Shown here one piece after another: positions 9,721 to 18,648 of a stretch of DNA of 64,000 nt. Within the stretch, counting starts at the first letter, position 1, and each line of letters begins with the position of its first letter. The notes below the pieces were generated by a model. The model was not told the origin of the DNA and did no database searches. It saw nothing but the letters and a program-made list of their open reading frames with translations. The translations under genes and the position numbers were made by a program. Source of the DNA: Burkholderiales bacterium JOSHI_001 (GTDB lineage: Bacteria > Pseudomonadota > Gammaproteobacteria > Burkholderiales > Burkholderiaceae_C). The stretch covers positions 2,566,090 through 2,630,089 of the forward strand of contig CM001438.1 of NCBI GenBank assembly GCA_000244995.1, written 5' to 3'.

Positions 9721-12700
9721 CTAACGCCCGAACAGGCTGCGCGCCGCGCTGGCCGCCTGCAGGCTGAGCATGGCGTTGTCGTCGAAGTGCACCCGCACGT
9801 CGTCGCCCAGTTCCACCCGTTCGGTCATGGTGTGGATGACATGGGCCGAGACCTCGCCCTGGCCGATGTCCTCCACCAGCGCACGTGCGATCACCTGCTC
9901 GCCGCGGTAGGCCACGGCCTGCATGCCCACGCGCAGGCGGGACAGGTCGGCCACCAGCAGCGGGATGCGCGTGCCCGGCACCACCGCCGGCACGGGGCGC
10001 GCCAGGCGGCCGATGATGATGCGGTCCACGGGCGCGTGGCTGGCCAGCAGCAGGCACATGCGCACCACGTCGTTGACCAGCGCCACCGCGGCCGGGATGC
10101 CGGGCTCTATCTGCGAGAACAGAAAGTCCACGTAGGCCTGCATCTGGGTGCGGTCGATGAAACCGATCTCGCTCCAGCGCGGCAGGCTGGCCAGGTTGCG
10201 CAGGTTGGGCGCGGCGTCGAACTCCGACAGCGTCTCGGCCCATTGCAGGCGCAGCGCCGGCAGCACGGCCGAGAACTCGGCGTGCAGGCAGGCCGCTATG
10301 CTGCGGATGTGCTCCAGTTCGGTGGCCGCGGCGCGCGCCACGTCGGCGCGGCCATGGCCGGCGTCGGCCAGGTCGGCGAATGACACCACCTGCTCGGCCT
10401 GCACACGCTGCTGCTGCCAGGTGGCCGTGGTCAGCACCGACAGGTCCAGCGTCTGCATGGCCAGGATGCGCGGTGCCAGTGCCTGCACCTGGCGCGTGGC
10501 CACGCTGGCGATGGCCTGGCTGAGCTTGCCGGTGCCGGCCGTGGCGCTGAGCAGCGGCACGGCCTGGCCCGTGAGCGCACGCAGCTTGGCACTTTGCACC
10601 ATGCGCATCAGCGGCTCGCTGCGGTCCAGGCGCTGCAGCAGTGGCGGGGCCTTGATGAACCAGGTGGACGGCGCCTCGCGCACCACACGCAGCATGTCGG
10701 CAAGTTCGTCGGGCACGTCGGGGTGCTCGCGCAGGCAGGCCGGCACCGGGGCTTCCAGCAGGCCGGGGTCGATGGCGTGGGTGGGGGCGGCTAGCAGGTT
10801 GTCGGTTTCACGCGGGCGCACGAAGGCCAGGAACTTCACCTCTTCGGCCAATATGCGGATGCGGCGGGCGTTCACCGCGTTTAGGCGCTCGGTCTCCTCG
10901 GCCAGCAGGGCGCGCGCCACGCTCACGTCGTGGCGCGCTTCGGCCAGTTCGTCGGCCACGTGGGCCAGGCGCGTGCCCACCTCGCCCAGCGCCGTGCGCA
11001 GACGGTTGCCAACGGCCTCGCAGGCACTGACGGCCTCGCGGTAGAGCTTGATGCGGCCTTCCAGGCGCCGCATCAGCGCCACCACATGGTCCGACAGGTC
11101 GGTGCCGTCGTTGAACATCGCGCTCTCGTCGGGGTCACCGCTGGTCTGGCCGGGGGCCAGGCGGTGCGGCACGTTGAGCAGCTGGCTCAGCAGTTCGCGC
11201 TTGACGAGGAAGTCGGTAAACGGGCGCTCCAGCGGCATGGCGCCGCCGTTGGGCGGCTTCAGGTCGAGGAGGAAGCCATCGCCTTCCAGGCCACGCATCT
11301 GCACGCCATCGAACAGGCCCGGCGTGACGCCACCGTCTTCGGCACTCCAGGCGTCGGCCAGATTCAGCAGGCCCTGCACGGCCTGGTAGCGCGAGGCGGT
11401 GGCGTAGTCGCGCACCTCCTTGGCCTTGGGGTCATCCAGGCGCTTGGCAATGGAGGTGGTGCGGATGAAGGCATTGCCGGCCAGCGGGCTGACGCCGGTG
11501 ATGTCCCTGGGCGTGGTGGCGGCGGTCATCTGCAGGTTCCTGCCCAGGCCGATGAACTGGATGTCGCCCTTGGCCTGCAGGTCATTGAAGGCCAGGTTGC
11601 CCCGCGCCAGCTGCTGCGCCGCTGGCGCCACGCCGCCCAGCGTGACGCCCGACACCGCCGCCTGCGCGAACTCGCCCTGCACCGACACGCTGCCAACGCT
11701 GAAGCGCGGCACCGCCGCCGCCAGGATCTGCGGCAGGTCCCGGGACACCCCGCGCGGCACGGTGGTGGTGCCGCCGCCACCGGTGGTGGGCGGGAACGGG
11801 AACGGCGCCGGGGGCGTGCCCGGCGCCGACGTGCCCGGGGCACCGGTGGGCCCGGGTGGGCCTGGGGGGCCGGGTGGGCCTGCAGGGCCCCCGGGCCCGA
11901 TCGGCCCCGCAATTCCCGTGAGGCCGGTCACGCCGGTGGGCCCAGGAGGCCCTGAAGGTCCCGGAGGCCCCGGTGGCCCCGGCACCTGCGGCGCCGGCGG
12001 CGCCGGCTGCGGCAGCGGCGTGGACACCACGGGCGTGCCCTTGACGCTGCTGATGAAGCTGGCGATCTGGTTCTGCGTCGCCACGGCCGTCTCGGCCGTG
12101 GCGATGGACGCAAGCATGGGCGACACCACAAGGCGCGACGCCGCCGTGGTGCCCAGCATCAGCTGACGCACGCGGTAGATGTCGGTCTGCACCTTGACGA
12201 AGCCGTAGTCCACCAGGTCGTCGGCGCGGTCGGTGCGGACGCGCAGGTAGGCCGTGAAGCCGTCCACCCCGCGCAGGTAGAGCTGCAGCCGCTCGTGCGC
12301 GGACAGCACCTGCAGCGCCGGATCCGCCGCCAGCTCGGCCACCGCCTGCGCGCGCCCGCTGTCCGAAGACAGCGAGGGCGCACGCATCTGCATCGGCGAC
12401 ACCAGGTTCCAGCCCTTGTTGGTGGTGGGGCCGCCGCCGGCCGTGTCGGTGACGCTGATCCAGGGCCGCTCGGCGCCGACCCCGCCGTTGCCGTTGACCG
12501 GCAGCGCGCCGGCGCTGCCGAAGACCGCATAGCCGTCGAACTGCATGAAGTCCATGCCGGTGAGCGACAGGCCGCCCAGGCCCAGGTCTGCCGCGCCGAC
12601 TTCTAGCCGCGTCCACTGTCCGGGCACCGGCATAGCGCCCAGGCGCAGGGTCTTGCCGGTGCCGGCGCTGCTGGTGTCGATGGCGTTCCAGCCCCAGTAG

Positions 12701-14955
12701 GCGCGTGCGCTGATGCCACGGCCGCGTTCGCGGAACTGCAGCATCACCTGGCGCGGGGTGTCGTTGGGGTCGATGTAGACCCAGCAGAACAGGCGGTCGG
12801 TGGCCGCCACGGTGAAGGCTGGCTGTGGGGGCGATGCCAGGTGGTTCTCGTAGCTGTGCAGGTGCAAACCGGCCGCGGGCGCGTCGGAGTGAGCGCCGCC
12901 GCTGGGCGGCACCGTGGCCGGGGTGGACAGCACCACGCCCTGGTTGGGTTCGAAGGGCGCCCACAGGTCATTGGAGGTGAGCAGGTCCCAGGGATCGTCA
13001 CCGAACAGCTGCGCGCCGGCGGGCAGCACGTTGCAAAACCACTTGCCCTGGCTGGTGGACGTGGTGCTGCCCGTCATGCCGAAGGCGGCACGGCCGTCGA
13101 AGAGCGTGAAGGCCATGCCGTCCAGGCGCTGGCCGGGCAGGCCCACGCTGGCCACCGGCACTTCCAGCCGCACCCAGCCGCCGGCCTCGGGCAGTTCGCC
13201 CTGGCGCGCACGCGAGCTGGTGCCATCCGTGCCCCAGCCGATCAGGTTCTCGCCCCAGTAGGCGCGGTGTTCCCAGTCGCCGCCCACCATGTGCCACTGC
13301 AGCATCAGCGTGCGCGGCGGGTGGTCGGGGTCGAGATAGGCCCAGCAGTACAGGCGGTCATTGCCGGCCGCAAAGCCGGCCGTGGCACGTTCGAAGTAGT
13401 GCTGGTGCAGGCCACCCGCCAGCCGGCTGCGGTGCCCCCCGCCGGCCGGGGGCGGGCCCCAGGGCGACAGCAACTCGGGCTCCAGCGCAGCGGCATCGTC
13501 GTTCCAGGCGGTCACGCGCGGCGGCTGGCCGTCCAGCGCATGCTGGAGCACACCCTGGCGCACGCGCAGGCCCTGGCGCAGCCCCAGGGTGCGACTGCGC
13601 ACAAGCAGGAAACGGTCCAGGGTCTGCTGGAACAGCGGGTCAGGGCTTTCGTTAGTGATCAGCAGGCGCGGCTCCCACATCGCCAGCGGCACCGGCACCA
13701 GGATGCGCACGCTCTCCGGCGACAGCAGGTTCAGCGGCGCCAGCGCAGCGTTGGCACGCACCGCGATGTCCAGCTGCTCCACCGGCACCGGTGCGGCGTC
13801 GACGTCGAAGCCGAAAGGAAAGAAGGCGCTGCGGTGCGTGGCCACCTCGTAGGCATTGCGCGGCAGCAGGCCCACCGGTGGCAGGAAGCTGCCGAAGGAC
13901 TCGGCAAGCACTTCGGGCGCCAGGTTGGGGTTGCCCGCGGTGGCCGTCGCCACCTCTTCCGCAAATTGTTCGATCTGCGCCTGCTGCAGCGCCACCAGCC
14001 GGCTGCTGCCGGCCAGGCGCAGCGTGTTGCTGCCGGGCGGCGGCGGCGCGGCGGCGGGTGCGGCCACCAGCAGGCTGGCCTGGCGCGCCCGGCCACCGCG
14101 GCGCACCACGCTGCTGCGGTCCACCCAGCGCGGGGTTTCGGTGGCCAGGTCCAGCTGCACCAGGGCCACAGGCACGCCCCATTCCTCCCACGGCAGGCCG
14201 CCATCGGCGGCCAATTCGGCCTCGGCGCGGAAGATGGTCCAGGCCAGCGCGTTGCGCACCGGCACGCCGGGCACCGGCGGCAGGCGCCAGTCATCGGGCC
14301 ACACGTACCAGAGCAGGCGCACGCCGTCGCCGATGCGCCAATCTTCGAAGGCCGTGGTGTCATCGACGCTGCCTTCGGCGCAGGCCGAACGCTCGCAGGG
14401 GTCGTCGGGGTCAAAGTCGGCACGGTCGGCCAGCACCGGCTGCAGCACCAGCACGCCCAGGGCCGGCAGCGTGGCGCGTGAGAAGGCGGCCAGTTCGCCC
14501 AGCGTGGGGCCGATGGCGCGTGCGTTGACGCTGCCGTCGCCCGGGCCGCCGCCCACGCCGCTGCCGTTTTCGAAGAAGGCCGGCGGGGCCACCACCGGCA
14601 GCGCGTCCAGCGTGGTCAGCAGCGGCTGGCGCAGCACCACGTCCTCGCCGCTCAGGGCCAGGCCGCGGCCAGTGCCCACGCGCACGCTGACGCGGGCAAA
14701 GCCGGTGTCACCGGTGGCTGCATGCAGGTCGATCTCCAGGCCTTCATCGGTGCCGGCCACCAGCGCCTGCGCACGCTGTGCCACATGGCCGGCCTGCCAG
14801 CGCTGGCGCTGCGCCAGCGCGCCGGCCGACAAGGCACGGCCCGGGAACGGGTTGAGCCGCCTTTGCCAGAAGCTGGAAGCCAGGGTGGCGGTTTCCGGTG
14901 ACAGCGCCACAACACGTTCCCCCGGCAGCGGCGTGGTGATGGGTCGGATGCTCAT
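9721..14955 (-). CDS. Large eCIS fibre/adhesin-like protein with collagen-like stretch
   Basis: A 1744-residue protein with SD GAGGA before the ATG. Residues 1-500 are of unknown fold and contain [12 protein letters not shown]. Two similar blocks follow (about residues 518-620 and 695-800). Each has a pattern such as [22 protein letters not shown] or [22 protein letters not shown], then AYWG...W and a closing FDGxAxFG, and look like beta-sandwich, carbohydrate-binding-like domains. A Gly-x-Pro/Gly-Pro-Pro collagen-like run lies at about residues 992-1050. The last 600 residues are helical with long heptad-like stretches. The gene lies between baseplate genes and the tape-measure gene, where Afp13 tail fibres are found. 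A receptor-binding or surface-display role is inferred from architecture. No catalytic motif is seen. Confidence 0.65.
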   Translation of the reverse strand: MSIRPITTPLPGERVVALSPETATLASSFWQRRLNPFPGRALSAGALAQRQRWQAGHVAQRAQALVAGTDEGLEIDLHAATGDTGFARVSVRVGTGRGLALSGEDVVLRQPLLTTLDALPVVAPPAFFENGSGVGGGPGDGSVNARAIGPTLGELAAFSRATLPALGVLVLQPVLADRADFDPDDPCERSACAEGSVDDTTAFEDWRIGDGVRLLWYVWPDDWRLPPVPGVPVRNALAWTIFRAEAELAADGGLPWEEWGVPVALVQLDLATETPRWVDRSSVVRRGGRARQASLLVAAPAAAPPPPGSNTLRLAGSSRLVALQQAQIEQFAEEVATATAGNPNLAPEVLAESFGSFLPPVGLLPRNAYEVATHRSAFFPFGFDVDAAPVPVEQLDIAVRANAALAPLNLLSPESVRILVPVPLAMWEPRLLITNESPDPLFQQTLDRFLLVRSRTLGLRQGLRVRQGVLQHALDGQPPRVTAWNDDAAALEPELLSPWGPPPAGGGHRSRLAGGLHQHYFERATAGFAAGNDRLYCWAYLDPDHPPRTLMLQWHMVGGDWEHRAYWGENLIGWGTDGTSSRARQGELPEAGGWVRLEVPVASVGLPGQRLDGMAFTLFDGRAAFGMTGSTTSTSQGKWFCNVLPAGAQLFGDDPWDLLTSNDLWAPFEPNQGVVLSTPATVPPSGGAHSDAPAAGLHLHSYENHLASPPQPAFTVAATDRLFCWVYIDPNDTPRQVMLQFRERGRGISARAYWGWNAIDTSSAGTGKTLRLGAMPVPGQWTRLEVGAADLGLGGLSLTGMDFMQFDGYAVFGSAGALPVNGNGGVGAERPWISVTDTAGGGPTTNKGWNLVSPMQMRAPSLSSDSGRAQAVAELAADPALQVLSAHERLQLYLRGVDGFTAYLRVRTDRADDLVDYGFVKVQTDIYRVRQLMLGTTAASRLVVSPMLASIATAETAVATQNQIASFISSVKGTPVVSTPLPQPAPPAPQVPGPPGPPGPSGPPGPTGVTGLTGIAGPIGPGGPAGPPGPPGPPGPTGAPGTSAPGTPPAPFPFPPTTGGGGTTTVPRGVSRDLPQILAAAVPRFSVGSVSVQGEFAQAAVSGVTLGGVAPAAQQLARGNLAFNDLQAKGDIQFIGLGRNLQMTAATTPRDITGVSPLAGNAFIRTTSIAKRLDDPKAKEVRDYATASRYQAVQGLLNLADAWSAEDGGVTPGLFDGVQMRGLEGDGFLLDLKPPNGGAMPLERPFTDFLVKRELLSQLLNVPHRLAPGQTSGDPDESAMFNDGTDLSDHVVALMRRLEGRIKLYREAVSACEAVGNRLRTALGEVGTRLAHVADELAEARHDVSVARALLAEETERLNAVNARRIRILAEEVKFLAFVRPRETDNLLAAPTHAIDPGLLEAPVPACLREHPDVPDELADMLRVVREAPSTWFIKAPPLLQRLDRSEPLMRMVQSAKLRALTGQAVPLLSATAGTGKLSQAIASVATRQVQALAPRILAMQTLDLSVLTTATWQQQRVQAEQVVSFADLADAGHGRADVARAAATELEHIRSIAACLHAEFSAVLPALRLQWAETLSEFDAAPNLRNLASLPRWSEIGFIDRTQMQAYVDFLFSQIEPGIPAAVALVNDVVRMCLLLASHAPVDRIIIGRLARPVPAVVPGTRIPLLVADLSRLRVGMQAVAYRGEQVIARALVEDIGQGEVSAHVIHTMTERVELGDDVRVHFDDNAMLSLQAASAARSLFGR

Positions 14956-14988
14956 GGCAAGGTCCTCGGGCGGCGGGCGCGCCAGGCT

Positions 14989-16998
14989 TCAGGTGGGGGA
15001 CTTCTTGGCCGCGCCGCGGCGGCGCTGCGCGGCCGCGCGTGCCGAGGCGGCCGGGCTGTCGGGCGCGGCGGGCGCTGGTGGCGCCACGGCGGCGGCGTCG
15101 GCCTTCTTGGCCGCGGCGCTGCCCTTCTTGGCCGCCGCGCCGGTGTTCTTGGCCGCGGTACGCGGTGCCGGCGCAGCCGGCGCGGGCTCGGCCACGATGG
15201 GCTTGTGTGGCACCAGGCGCTCCACCAGCCGGGGCACGCCTGCGGCCGGCGCGGCGGCGGCGGTGGCGTCCAGCTTGCGCCAGGCGTCGCTGGCAGCGAT
15301 GTCGCGCAGCGCCGCTGCCGTCACCGGCGTGACGGCCTTGCTCTCCAGCCGCACCAGGCCGTCGCCGACACCGCTGCCGGCGAGGTCGGAGGCCACGCTC
15401 AGCACAGTGGACTGCTCCAGCACCGTGGCGCTGCCGGTGCGCGCGCTCAGTGCGCCCAGCGTGGCCGCCGTGAGCGTGGGCGATGCGGCCACTCTGGGTG
15501 CCGCCAGCATGCCCAGCACACGGGTGGCGGCCTGCGGGGTGGCGTTGGCCAGCACGCGCGTCAGCGCCTCGCCCAGGCCCTGGTCCTGCAAACGCGTGCG
15601 CAGCAGCTGCACGGCAGCACCTTCGTTGCCTGCGGCCACGGGCAGCGGTGTGCCCGCCAGGTCATCGCGGTAGGCTAGGTTGCGCCGGCGCACGTACCAC
15701 AGGCGCGGCAGGCGGGCCAGGCGCACCCATTCCGAATCGGCCGGGGTCAGCGGCGGCGTCGGCAGCGGCAGGCGCAGCCGCATCAGGATCTCCAGCGGCT
15801 TGCGCTGCGCCACCAGGTTGGGCGGCGCGGGGCGCAGCGAACGCGGACGGTCGTCCAGGCGCTGCGCCACCTCGCGCCATTGCGCACGCGGCACCGGGGC
15901 CAGCACCAGCACGGCGGTGCGGTCCAGCGTCGCCTCGGCGCCCAGCAGGTCGATCGGCGGCAGGGCCAGCGACTCTTCCACCAGCGCCGGCAGTTCGTCC
16001 TCGGGGATGATGGAGAAGTCCACATCCACTTCGGACGGGAAATAGCGCTGCGTGAAACTGTCGGTGTCGATGATGCTGGGCGGCAGCGGACCGGCCGGCG
16101 GCAGGGCCTGGAACTGCGACGCGGCGGTGAAGCTGCGGCCCTGGAACTGGGCCGCCACGTCGTCCAGGTGCACGCTGTGCTGCGCCAGGTGCGCCAGGCG
16201 CAGGCCGCGCGGCGCGAAACCCAGGCCCGGCAGGTCGCCGCGGTCGGCACCCAGTTCGCGCCGCACCATGGCCTCGTCTATCCAGCGCAGCAGGTTGCCG
16301 TCCAGCGCCAGCATGGCCAGCGGCAGCAGGCCGCTGGACACGCCCAGCTCGCCACCCTGCGTGAAGATGGCGCGGGCGGCGCGGCTGCGGCGCAGGTCCA
16401 GCTTGTCGGCCGCGCCGTCGTCCTGCCAGGGCACCAGGGTGACGGCGGTGGCTTCGATGACATCGCCGTCTTCCACCGTGCGCGGGCCGGTCAGTGTGGT
16501 GGGGTAGGCGCCGATGGGGTTGGCTGTGTATTCCACCGGCCGCAGCGCCAGCACGAACAGGCCCGTGCGGCTGCGCAGCGGCGCCGCCGGCACGCGGCCC
16601 AGGCCGAAGCGGGCCGACAGCTGTTCGGCCAGCGCCAGGTCGGCCAAGTTGAGGTCCAGGTCACGCGGCAGCAGCACCAGTTCACCGGCCGGCGTGACGC
16701 CCTGCCCCAGGCCGACCTGCAACTGCGACGGCCCGCTGCCCCTGCGTACATGCAGCCCGGTGGCCACGCCGGCGCCGGTGGCGCGGCCGAGGTCGGCCTC
16801 GCGCGCCAGGAAATACTGCTGGTCCTTGATCAGGTCGCGCGCGGCCAGGAAGCGGCCGTCGAAATAACGCGGGCGCTCGCGCCTGGCGTCTTCCACCAGC
16901 GCGCCGCTGCGGCGCAGCGCCTCGGCCTCGGCCAGCGCGATCTGCTCGCGCGAGCTGCCGCGTTCGACATGCGAGAAGTTGCTTGTCAGGGTGCTCAT
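14989..16998 (-). CDS. eCIS baseplate-associated protein with Lys/Ala-rich C-terminal tail
   Basis: A 669-residue protein. The start at 16998 has SD GAAGGA seven bases upstream; an earlier in-frame start (17028) would overlap the preceding gene. Residues about 40-110 contain RPRYFDGRFLAARDLIKDQQYFL and GVATGLHVRRG. This resembles the 'YFDG...L...DF...EQ.Y...R...G.....GL.V' block of a family common in actinobacterial and proteobacterial eCIS loci. The next gene upstream (17012-17941) has the same block, so the two are related. The last 55 residues are almost only Ala, Lys, Pro and Ser (AAKNTGAAAKKGSAAAKK), like a histone-H1 tail. Function unknown; membership of the particle is inferred from position. 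Confidence 0.6.
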   Translation of the reverse strand: MSTLTSNFSHVERGSSREQIALAEAEALRRSGALVEDARRERPRYFDGRFLAARDLIKDQQYFLAREADLGRATGAGVATGLHVRRGSGPSQLQVGLGQGVTPAGELVLLPRDLDLNLADLALAEQLSARFGLGRVPAAPLRSRTGLFVLALRPVEYTANPIGAYPTTLTGPRTVEDGDVIEATAVTLVPWQDDGAADKLDLRRSRAARAIFTQGGELGVSSGLLPLAMLALDGNLLRWIDEAMVRRELGADRGDLPGLGFAPRGLRLAHLAQHSVHLDDVAAQFQGRSFTAASQFQALPPAGPLPPSIIDTDSFTQRYFPSEVDVDFSIIPEDELPALVEESLALPPIDLLGAEATLDRTAVLVLAPVPRAQWREVAQRLDDRPRSLRPAPPNLVAQRKPLEILMRLRLPLPTPPLTPADSEWVRLARLPRLWYVRRRNLAYRDDLAGTPLPVAAGNEGAAVQLLRTRLQDQGLGEALTRVLANATPQAATRVLGMLAAPRVAASPTLTAATLGALSARTGSATVLEQSTVLSVASDLAGSGVGDGLVRLESKAVTPVTAAALRDIAASDAWRKLDATAAAAPAAGVPRLVERLVPHKPIVAEPAPAAPAPRTAAKNTGAAAKKGSAAAKKADAAAVAPPAPAAPDSPAASARAAAQRRRGAAKKSPT

Positions 16999-17011
16999 GG
17001 CGGTCCTTCGT

Positions 17012-17941
17012 TCAGCGTGTGGCGGCATGCGCCAAGAGCGCCAGCGCGGGCAGGAAGCGGCGCGCGTAGTTGTCCACCAGCGGCGCCTCGGCCGTGCGTA
17101 CCGGCGGGTTGGCGGCGTCCACAGGGATCAGCACCCGCGCCAGGAAAATGGCGCTGGTGTCGAAGTCGGCCGGGTGTTCGGCTGCCGGTTGTAGCGGCGC
17201 GTTGCCACCGCTGCCCGTGCCGTTAGGTGGGTAGGCACCGAACACCGCATCCTGCAGCGCGTTGCGGCGTTCATCCGCGGTGCTGGTGGCACTGGCTAAC
17301 ACGCTGTCGGTGGCCGACAACACCGGCAAGCCCAGCTGCCTGCCCGACAGCCCCGGCCGCGGCACCAGCAGCAGTTCGTAGGCATCGCGGATGCGCGAAA
17401 TGGACACCGCGTTCAGCGCGTCGAAGGGCCCGCTGGCGAAGCTGGGTGTCAGCCCCACCGCACACTGCGCAAAACGCAGGAAGACATCGGCGATCACGGC
17501 GCGTGCAGGCAGCACCGGGGGCGTGGCAGGTGCGGGCGGATTCAGCAGGCGCGGCGACAGGAACACTGCCAGGTTGTCGTAGGCACTTTCGCCCAGGATG
17601 TCGCCCCCTTCCTGCGCCAGCAGATCCGCATACCAGTCCACCAGGCCACGGCAGGCCGGCCGCGGCAATTCCACCAGTCGGCCCAGGCGGTCCACCGCCA
17701 AGCCGGGGGCCACCAGCACTTCTTCGGCCTGGGTGGCGGTCTGCGGCTGGTGGCTCACCTGCAGGCCGGCCAGGGTGCCGCCGCCGGCGGCAAAGGCCAG
17801 CGCACGCGCCAGGCGGCCGCGGTGGTAGGTCTGCTCGTCGCTGAAGTCCTGCGCGTCCAGCAGCATGCCGGTGGCGTAGGCCGGCCGCTCGGCGCGCGGG
17901 CGGGCGACCAGCGGGTCGGCGGCGGTGGCCAGGATGGTCAT
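17012..17941 (-). CDS. eCIS protein of unknown function, related to 14989-16998
   Basis: A 309-residue protein starting at an ATG that overlaps the stop of the preceding small gene (ATGA). The N-terminus carries YATGMLLDAQDFSDEQTYHR and GGTLAGLQVSHQ, the same arrangement seen at the start of the downstream 669-residue protein. The C-terminal 60 residues hold SAIFLARVLIPVDAANPP, a pattern also found in related eCIS proteins. No enzyme motif, signal peptide or membrane segment is visible. Together with its neighbour it may form part of the outer baseplate or fibre attachment; this is inference from order only. Confidence 0.55.
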   Translation of the reverse strand: MTILATAADPLVARPRAERPAYATGMLLDAQDFSDEQTYHRGRLARALAFAAGGGTLAGLQVSHQPQTATQAEEVLVAPGLAVDRLGRLVELPRPACRGLVDWYADLLAQEGGDILGESAYDNLAVFLSPRLLNPPAPATPPVLPARAVIADVFLRFAQCAVGLTPSFASGPFDALNAVSISRIRDAYELLLVPRPGLSGRQLGLPVLSATDSVLASATSTADERRNALQDAVFGAYPPNGTGSGGNAPLQPAAEHPADFDTSAIFLARVLIPVDAANPPVRTAEAPLVDNYARRFLPALALLAHAATR

Positions 17942-18288
17942 GGGTCACTCCTGTCGCGGCCGCGCGGCCGTCGCGGGGGGATGGTGGGTTGGGGCACGGG
18001 CGGCCGCACGGGCAGCACCGGCACGACGGGAACCAGGGGCACGACCGGCACCACCGGTGTAACCGGCTGCAGCACCGGCGGCACGGTGGTGCCGACCGTG
18101 CCGGTGCCCAGCCCGGTGGGCAGCACCACGCGGCTGATGCTGAGCACCAGGTCGTCGGGCGTGGAGCTGTTGCCCGCACTGCCGATCACCACCAGCCGGA
18201 AACGGTGCTGGCCGTCGGGCAGGCCGGCGTCCACCAGCACCTCGGGCACCTGGGTGGTGATGGGGCGGCCGACAGTGAACTTGGTCAT
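17938..18288 (-). CDS. Small Ig-like protein with Pro/Val-rich tail
   Basis: A 116-residue protein. The first 60 residues (GLPDGQHRFRLVVIGSAGNSS...SISRVV) have the alternating pattern of an Ig-like or PKD-like beta-sandwich. They align by eye with the first 60 residues of the next upstream gene (VGRQTFQLVVVDDSGNKS...). The rest is a Val/Pro/Thr-rich extension ending in an Arg-rich peptide. It overlaps the next gene by ATGA. It is probably a particle decoration or accessory protein. I do not recognise a named family. Confidence 0.6.
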   Translation of the reverse strand: MTKFTVGRPITTQVPEVLVDAGLPDGQHRFRLVVIGSAGNSSTPDDLVLSISRVVLPTGLGTGTVGTTVPPVLQPVTPVVPVVPLVPVVPVLPVRPPVPQPTIPPRRPRGRDRSDP

Positions 18289-18309
18289 GCGGAGCCTGCG
18301 CGTGCGGAC

Positions 18310-18627
18310 TCAGGTCACCACCGGGCCGACGTAGGTCCAGACCCACTGCACCACCTTGCCGCCGCCGACATCGAAGGAGCGGTCGCCACGCAAGCTGAAA
18401 CTCTTGCCCGTGCCCACCACCTGCGGGCCGGCGAGCACCGCGGTGGGCGCGTCCTGGTCAGCAACGATGACGACGATGCGGTCGGGCTGCGACTTGTTGC
18501 CCGAATCGTCCACCACCACCAGCTGGAAGGTCTGGCGGCCGACGGGCAGGGGCCGCTCCGGATCGACCGTCACTTCGATCGTCGGGTCTTGCGTGGCGAT
18601 GTCGGCGCCGAGAACGAATTGAGCCAT
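18310..18627 (-). CDS. Small Ig/PKD-like protein
   Basis: A 105-residue protein with a good SD (AGGAG) upstream of ATG. Residues 1-60 look like an Ig-like fold (VGRQTFQLVVVDDSGNKSQP). Residues 65-105 resemble the start of a PKD domain (SFSLRGDRSFDVGGGKVVQW-W), and a similar motif ends the upstream Afp12-like protein (TSFVLDGSASRAA...YRWRL). It is a paralogue-like neighbour of 17938-18288. No catalytic residues are visible. Confidence 0.6.
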   Translation of the reverse strand: MAQFVLGADIATQDPTIEVTVDPERPLPVGRQTFQLVVVDDSGNKSQPDRIVVIVADQDAPTAVLAGPQVVGTGKSFSLRGDRSFDVGGGKVVQWVWTYVGPVVT

Positions 18628-18648
18628 CAGATTCTCCTGGTTGGTGGG

